Below are positions 60,488-64,000 of a stretch of 64,000 bases of DNA, piece after piece (the stretch's first letter is position 1; each line of letters begins with the position of its first letter). The position numbers and the translations under genes were made by a program. A model generated the notes under the pieces. It saw nothing but the letters and a program-made list of their open reading frames with translations, made no database searches and was not told the DNA's origin. Source of the stretch: a virus; the IMG/VR virus record IMGVR_UViG_3300042484_002069, positions 1 to 64,000 of that record. The stretch is one strand, 5' to 3'.

Positions 60488-62350
60488 ATGAATTTCAAAG
60501 ACTACATTAAAGAAGAGTCAACCAAAAAGGACACGATTGTTGTCTTAAATGGTCGCATGAATCCAATGACTCGTGGTCATGAGGATAATATTAAAGGAAT
60601 GACCGGATTCGCAAAAAAGCATAATGCCGATCATTTGGTTATCGCCTCTCATTCGCACGATAATAAAAAGAATCCACTTGCGCCTGAGCAAAAATTAAAA
60701 CATTTGCAAAGAGCTTTTCCTGACGTAAATATTAAAACTTCAGACAAGCAACATCCTACGATTTTTCATCAGTTATCAAATATTCACGATCAGGGATATA
60801 AGCATGTAGTTCTTGCTAGCGGCGCAGATCGTACAGAAGATTACGACCGAATTAAAGAATATAACGGCAAACATGGTAAACATGGTTATTATAACTTTAA
60901 ATCCATCTCTACTGCAAGTACCGGTGAAAGAACTGAAGGCATATCTGGGACGGATATGCGAAATCATGCACTCAATAATAATTTTAACGAATTTAAAAAG
61001 AATCTTCCTACAAAACTTGCGGCAAATACTGAACATGCGAAGGAAGTATTTAATGATGTAAAGACAGGATTACAACCTAAGAAAAAAGTAACTGAAGATT
61101 ATGAAAATCCTTATAGATTTGATTGGGGTACTCCTGGCGGTACAAAATATATGCAAAATATAACTCCTAACAAACCTACGGAATGCGTAACACCCGGGGA
61201 AACTTGGAGTCAAGAAAAGGGAATGTGTGTCTCTATTAGAGAGGCATACATTAATGACGAAATTTTTAGATTAAATGAAGTTGTAGAAACTACTAATGGG
61301 GATATTGGTCCTATTGTTTTTAGAGGATCTACATACGTTACTATGAAATTAGAAAATGGACAAACAGTTAAGCATTGGTTAAAAGATATTGTTGAACATA
61401 CTGGTGAATCATTTAGCTCAAAAATATCTGAACCAGTAATAACATATAAGAAAAGATTTAGTGAGCAAAAAGCAGCTCTTCTAATGTCTAAAGAGGCATT
61501 ATCCGAAATGTTAAATACACAAAAAGAAATAACATATCAAGATTATAAAACAACAAATCTTCATATGTGTGCAGATGCATCTAAGCAACTTAAAGAGTTG
61601 ATGGCAAACTCTAAACTTAATCCTAAATTTGTACTGCAGGCAATACAAGCAACAGATCAATATTTAGGAATAGAAAAAGCTGCAATGAAAAATGGCTATG
61701 CAGATCAAGAAACAGTGCATAATTTTATAATGAAATTTGCAATTGCACATGATACTTTAAATATGTTAGGTTATCCGGACAAAGAACTCGCATATATGGA
61801 AAAGCATTTGACAATTATGTCAAATTTAAGTATGCACAAGGATACAAACTTTGCAAACGAGATTGGCACAACTATTAATACTTATGGGGCAGAAGACACA
61901 TCTGAAGGTGTTGATACTTCAGACTATGCAATAAAAATAGATGCATCAGGAAGAAAACGTAAAGTTCATCCAAATCGAATAATAAGCGATAGACAAGTTG
62001 TAAAAGAAACTAGAAAGACTGAACCTATGAAAAATAATTATAATACGTTCCGCAAAAAGATACAAGAGATTTATGAGCCAGATCCACCGACTCATAGTAG
62101 AGATATTAATTTCTCAGATATCAAAGATATATTTCATGGAATAGATAAACCTATTCATGATGAGACCATTGACGGAAAACCGGTAGGTATGGTATCTTTT
62201 AAGACCTTTATGAATGAGCCAATGAATAAAAAATTGGCAGCTGCGCATGAAAAAGATAGACAAGATGTGCATAGAGATCAAGTAGAAATTAGTTCGCAAC
62301 ATTCTCCTTCATACAAAATGATGAGAAAAGTAACCCAATTGGAGCCATAA
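60488..62350 (+). CDS. Nucleotidyltransferase-domain protein, capsid-targeted
   Basis: 620 residues. Leader MNFKDYIKEES (IKE). Then a cytidylyltransferase-like domain: VVLNGRMNPMTRGHEDNI (HxGH-type site is RGH) and TEGISGTDMRNHAL (ISxTxMR). A linker with CVTPGETWSQEKGMC follows, and the C-terminal 350 residues are helical with no known motif. It may activate nucleotides or modify an injected component; unknown. Confidence 0.72.
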   Translation: MNFKDYIKEESTKKDTIVVLNGRMNPMTRGHEDNIKGMTGFAKKHNADHLVIASHSHDNKKNPLAPEQKLKHLQRAFPDVNIKTSDKQHPTIFHQLSNIHDQGYKHVVLASGADRTEDYDRIKEYNGKHGKHGYYNFKSISTASTGERTEGISGTDMRNHALNNNFNEFKKNLPTKLAANTEHAKEVFNDVKTGLQPKKKVTEDYENPYRFDWGTPGGTKYMQNITPNKPTECVTPGETWSQEKGMCVSIREAYINDEIFRLNEVVETTNGDIGPIVFRGSTYVTMKLENGQTVKHWLKDIVEHTGESFSSKISEPVITYKKRFSEQKAALLMSKEALSEMLNTQKEITYQDYKTTNLHMCADASKQLKELMANSKLNPKFVLQAIQATDQYLGIEKAAMKNGYADQETVHNFIMKFAIAHDTLNMLGYPDKELAYMEKHLTIMSNLSMHKDTNFANEIGTTINTYGAEDTSEGVDTSDYAIKIDASGRKRKVHPNRIISDRQVVKETRKTEPMKNNYNTFRKKIQEIYEPDPPTHSRDINFSDIKDIFHGIDKPIHDETIDGKPVGMVSFKTFMNEPMNKKLAAAHEKDRQDVHRDQVEISSQHSPSYKMMRKVTQLEP

Positions 62351-62351
62351 T

Positions 62352-62789
62352 ATGAATGAATTACAGATAGCACTCAAAAAGGTATTAGCAAATACATTCG
62401 TAATGTATTTTAAAACTCATACATATCATTGGAATGTAGAAGGAATGTTTTTTCCGCAACTACATGAATTCTTTGGAAATTTATATGAAGAACTATATGG
62501 TGCGGTAGATCCTATTGCAGAACATATTCGTGCAATGGATAGTTATACTCCTTTATCGCTAGTTGAATTAAAAGGATTATCTACTGTAATGGAATCATTA
62601 TCCGGTGTACCGGATGCCAAATCTATGGTTAATAATTTGATTGTTGATAATAATACTGTTATTATTTCATTAATGCAAGCATATCAAGAAGCTGATAAGG
62701 CATCGGAATTAGGGCTTGCCAATTTCCTACAAGATAGAATAGATATTCATCAGAAACATGGTTGGATGTTAAAGGCGACTGCAAAATGA
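62352..62789 (+). CDS. Dps-like ferritin-fold protein
   Basis: 145 residues. THTYHWNVEGMFFPQLHEFF, YEELYGAVDPIAEHIRAM and QDRIDIHQKHGWMLKA match the Dps family, whose dodecamers bind DNA and oxidise Fe(II) with H2O2. Ferroxidase ligands (His, Asp, Glu) are present. It has no targeting leader, unlike its neighbours. It could guard phage DNA during infection; inference. Confidence 0.88.
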   Translation: MNELQIALKKVLANTFVMYFKTHTYHWNVEGMFFPQLHEFFGNLYEELYGAVDPIAEHIRAMDSYTPLSLVELKGLSTVMESLSGVPDAKSMVNNLIVDNNTVIISLMQAYQEADKASELGLANFLQDRIDIHQKHGWMLKATAK

Positions 62790-63235
62790 TTAGCTTTAGA
62801 GACTATGATGTGAATGAAATCTCTGAAGAAGAAATTGATAATTTAATTGAATCTTTAGAATGGGAAGATGTTATTGAATTATTTGATGATGCCGATTTTG
62901 TTCTTGATGAAGCAATAACTGCAACTGAGAGATTAAAACGCGGACAAAAGATGCGCTCGAGAAAAACGTTACTTGCAATTGCAAGGAATGTAAAATTAAA
63001 AAGAGCAGCATCTACCAATATATTGAAGCGTAGAGCTACCGTATCCGCAAGAAAAATATTAATGAATAAGTTTTTAAAGGGTAGAACTAAAGGTGAATTA
63101 TCTGCTTCGGAAAAGAATGCGTTAGAAGCTAGAATATCAGCTGCACTAAAACGTATTAAAAATTTACCGGATAAGTTAATGCCCAAGATACGAGACATTG
63201 AAAGAAAACGATTAAGTAGTAAAAATAAAGTATGA
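62786..63235 (+). CDS. Basic late protein with leader-like N-terminus
   Basis: 149 residues from ATG 62786, overlapping the dps stop. MISFRDYDVNEISEEE (ISE) is leader-like; the second half is very basic (RLKRGQKMRSRKTLLAIA and RISAALKRIKNLPDKLM) and recurs in T4-like aquatic phages. DNA or scaffold binding is possible. Function unknown. Confidence 0.65.
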   Translation: MISFRDYDVNEISEEEIDNLIESLEWEDVIELFDDADFVLDEAITATERLKRGQKMRSRKTLLAIARNVKLKRAASTNILKRRATVSARKILMNKFLKGRTKGELSASEKNALEARISAALKRIKNLPDKLMPKIRDIERKRLSSKNKV

Positions 63236-63384
63236 AAACTTTAAAAGATTTAAGAGAAAATTTACTTGCTGGACTTATATCCAGGGGCGTTAAACATACC
63301 ACACCCACAGGTAAATCTAATCTAAATAAAAACAGGGAAATAGGTTCGAAAAAACCAAATAAAAAGCCTTTATTTCCGCAATAA
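63232..63384 (+). CDS. Small basic protein of 50 residues with leader-like start
   Basis: MKTLKDLRENLLAGL, then a Lys/Asn-rich tail (KSNLNKNREIGSKKPNKK). Overlaps the previous gene by ATGA. LRE fits an (L/I)xE site. Function unknown. Confidence 0.6.
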   Translation: MKTLKDLRENLLAGLISRGVKHTTPTGKSNLNKNREIGSKKPNKKPLFPQ

Positions 63385-63387
63385 ATA
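63380..63387 (+). promoter_or_regulatory. Possible late promoter AATAAATA
   Basis: One mismatch to the late octamer, 26 bp before ATG 63413. Weak evidence. Confidence 0.3.
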
Positions 63388-63412
63388 ATTAAGTAAACAA
63401 CAAGGAACTATC

Positions 63413-64000
63413 ATGATTCGTATAACACAAAACTTATTTGATTCAATTCAAAAAATAACATTGGGAGAAAATGCTACAGATCAAGCTACCCCGGTGGAAG
63501 AAAACAATGTAGATAAGGCACATTTTTGTGCAACTCATGTAGAGCATGCTTTATATGGAAAAGGTACTTGTATCTCCGAAGAACATGCAGAACCTAAAGA
63601 AGATGGAAGTATCGAGTGGTATACTGTACAATTTGATACCGGTGCCAAACAAATATACACGGAACAATTAAATATTCTTCAGGCAGAAAGTCATATGCAT
63701 AGCAAAAAGAAAGCTATGAAAGAAGAAGATGAATTGGAAGAAAATGATGGCAATTTAGCTAATAATGCTAAACCTTATAATAAAGTAACACATGGTGACG
63801 TAATTGCTGGTCGTCTAGGTAAAGATGAATATGGCGGCAAAAAGAAAGTTATGGCGAAAGAGGATACTCAAGTAGATGAGGCATTTCCTAGTGTAGCAGA
63901 TGCACTTAAAAAAGATAAAAATAAAAGCAGCTTTAATACCAAACAGACTTCGACCGGTACCATTTATACTAAAAAATATAAAGAAGAACCTGAAGATTCC
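63413..64000 (+). CDS. Acidic/basic late protein, cut by window end
   Basis: At least 196 codons, open at the right edge, with caagga upstream. IRITQNLFDSIQKITLGEN resembles a targeting leader with an LGE site. The middle part has HFCATHVEHALYGKGTC and many Lys/Glu blocks (KKKAMKEEDELEE). Repeated (L/V)DEAF-like acidic sites could be protease targets. Function unknown. Confidence 0.6.
   Translation, partial: MIRITQNLFDSIQKITLGENATDQATPVEENNVDKAHFCATHVEHALYGKGTCISEEHAEPKEDGSIEWYTVQFDTGAKQIYTEQLNILQAESHMHSKKKAMKEEDELEENDGNLANNAKPYNKVTHGDVIAGRLGKDEYGGKKKVMAKEDTQVDEAFPSVADALKKDKNKSSFNTKQTSTGTIYTKKYKEEPEDS

Overview
The window is a contiguous 64 kb piece of a T4-like (myovirus) bacteriophage genome. 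It is AT-rich and densely packed, with many ATGA-type stop/start overlaps and nearly all genes on the + strand. T4 core genes recognised are 22, 23, 19, uvsY, uvsW, 55, 47, 46, 45, 44, 62, regA, 43, uvsX and 41, together with an Hsp20 and other genes typical of marine and freshwater T4-like phages (CobS-like AAA ATPase, 2OG-Fe(II) oxygenase). No integrase, lysogeny gene or CRISPR array is visible. The host is not stated by the sequence; the best clue is a phage-borne pqqA, which together with the AT-rich T4-like background suggests a PQQ-using proteobacterium, possibly a methylotroph. This is inference.

Layout. 0-3 kb: scaffold gp22 (partial), capsid gp23, a terminator, a T4 late promoter and tail tube gp19. 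3-20 kb: recombination and late transcription (uvsY, uvsW, sigma gp55, gp47/gp46), a 7-deazaguanine pathway (QueE, FolE, QueD, a DpdA-like transglycosylase) and glycosyltransferases. 19-23 kb: metallopeptidase/VWA protein plus MoxR/CobS-like ATPase, each behind its own sigma-70-type promoter. 23-32.6 kb: a glycan island with Gmd, Fcl/ColC-like and ColD-like enzymes, a GT10 fucosyltransferase and other transferases. 32.6-37.3 kb: clamp and clamp loader, RegA, then a 72-bp pqqA gene with a late-type promoter upstream and a strong terminator downstream, then Hsp20. 37.4-39.7 kb: minus-strand cassette of six small membrane, lipoprotein or exported proteins. 39.9-49.6 kb: DNA polymerase, exported nuclease, UvsX, gp41 helicase and small early genes. 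49.7-54.3 kb: nine tRNA genes plus two tRNA fragments, interleaved with small genes (DnaJ-like, DD-peptidase, rubrerythrin). 54.3-55.5 kb: RNA polymerase omega-like protein, winged-helix protein, HNH-like nuclease and a terminator. 55.6-64 kb: late cluster, many of whose products begin with a leader resembling the T4 capsid-targeting sequence; cargo candidates include a ligase-like protein, HAD phosphatase, nucleotidyltransferase and Dps.

How it fits together. Early and middle functions use host-type promoters with 16-17 bp spacers, while late genes use TATAAATA boxes that match the phage sigma factor gp55 and clamp gp45, both present. Base modification by a 7-deazaguanine and a rich glycan cluster suggest DNA protection and surface or virion glycosylation. 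The most unusual elements are pqqA, an omega-like subunit, a tRNA gene embedded in the 5' end of a DD-peptidase frame, a 37-nt acceptor/T-arm minihelix relic, a tRNA half running into a small protein gene, and a set of probably packaged and proteolysed proteins.
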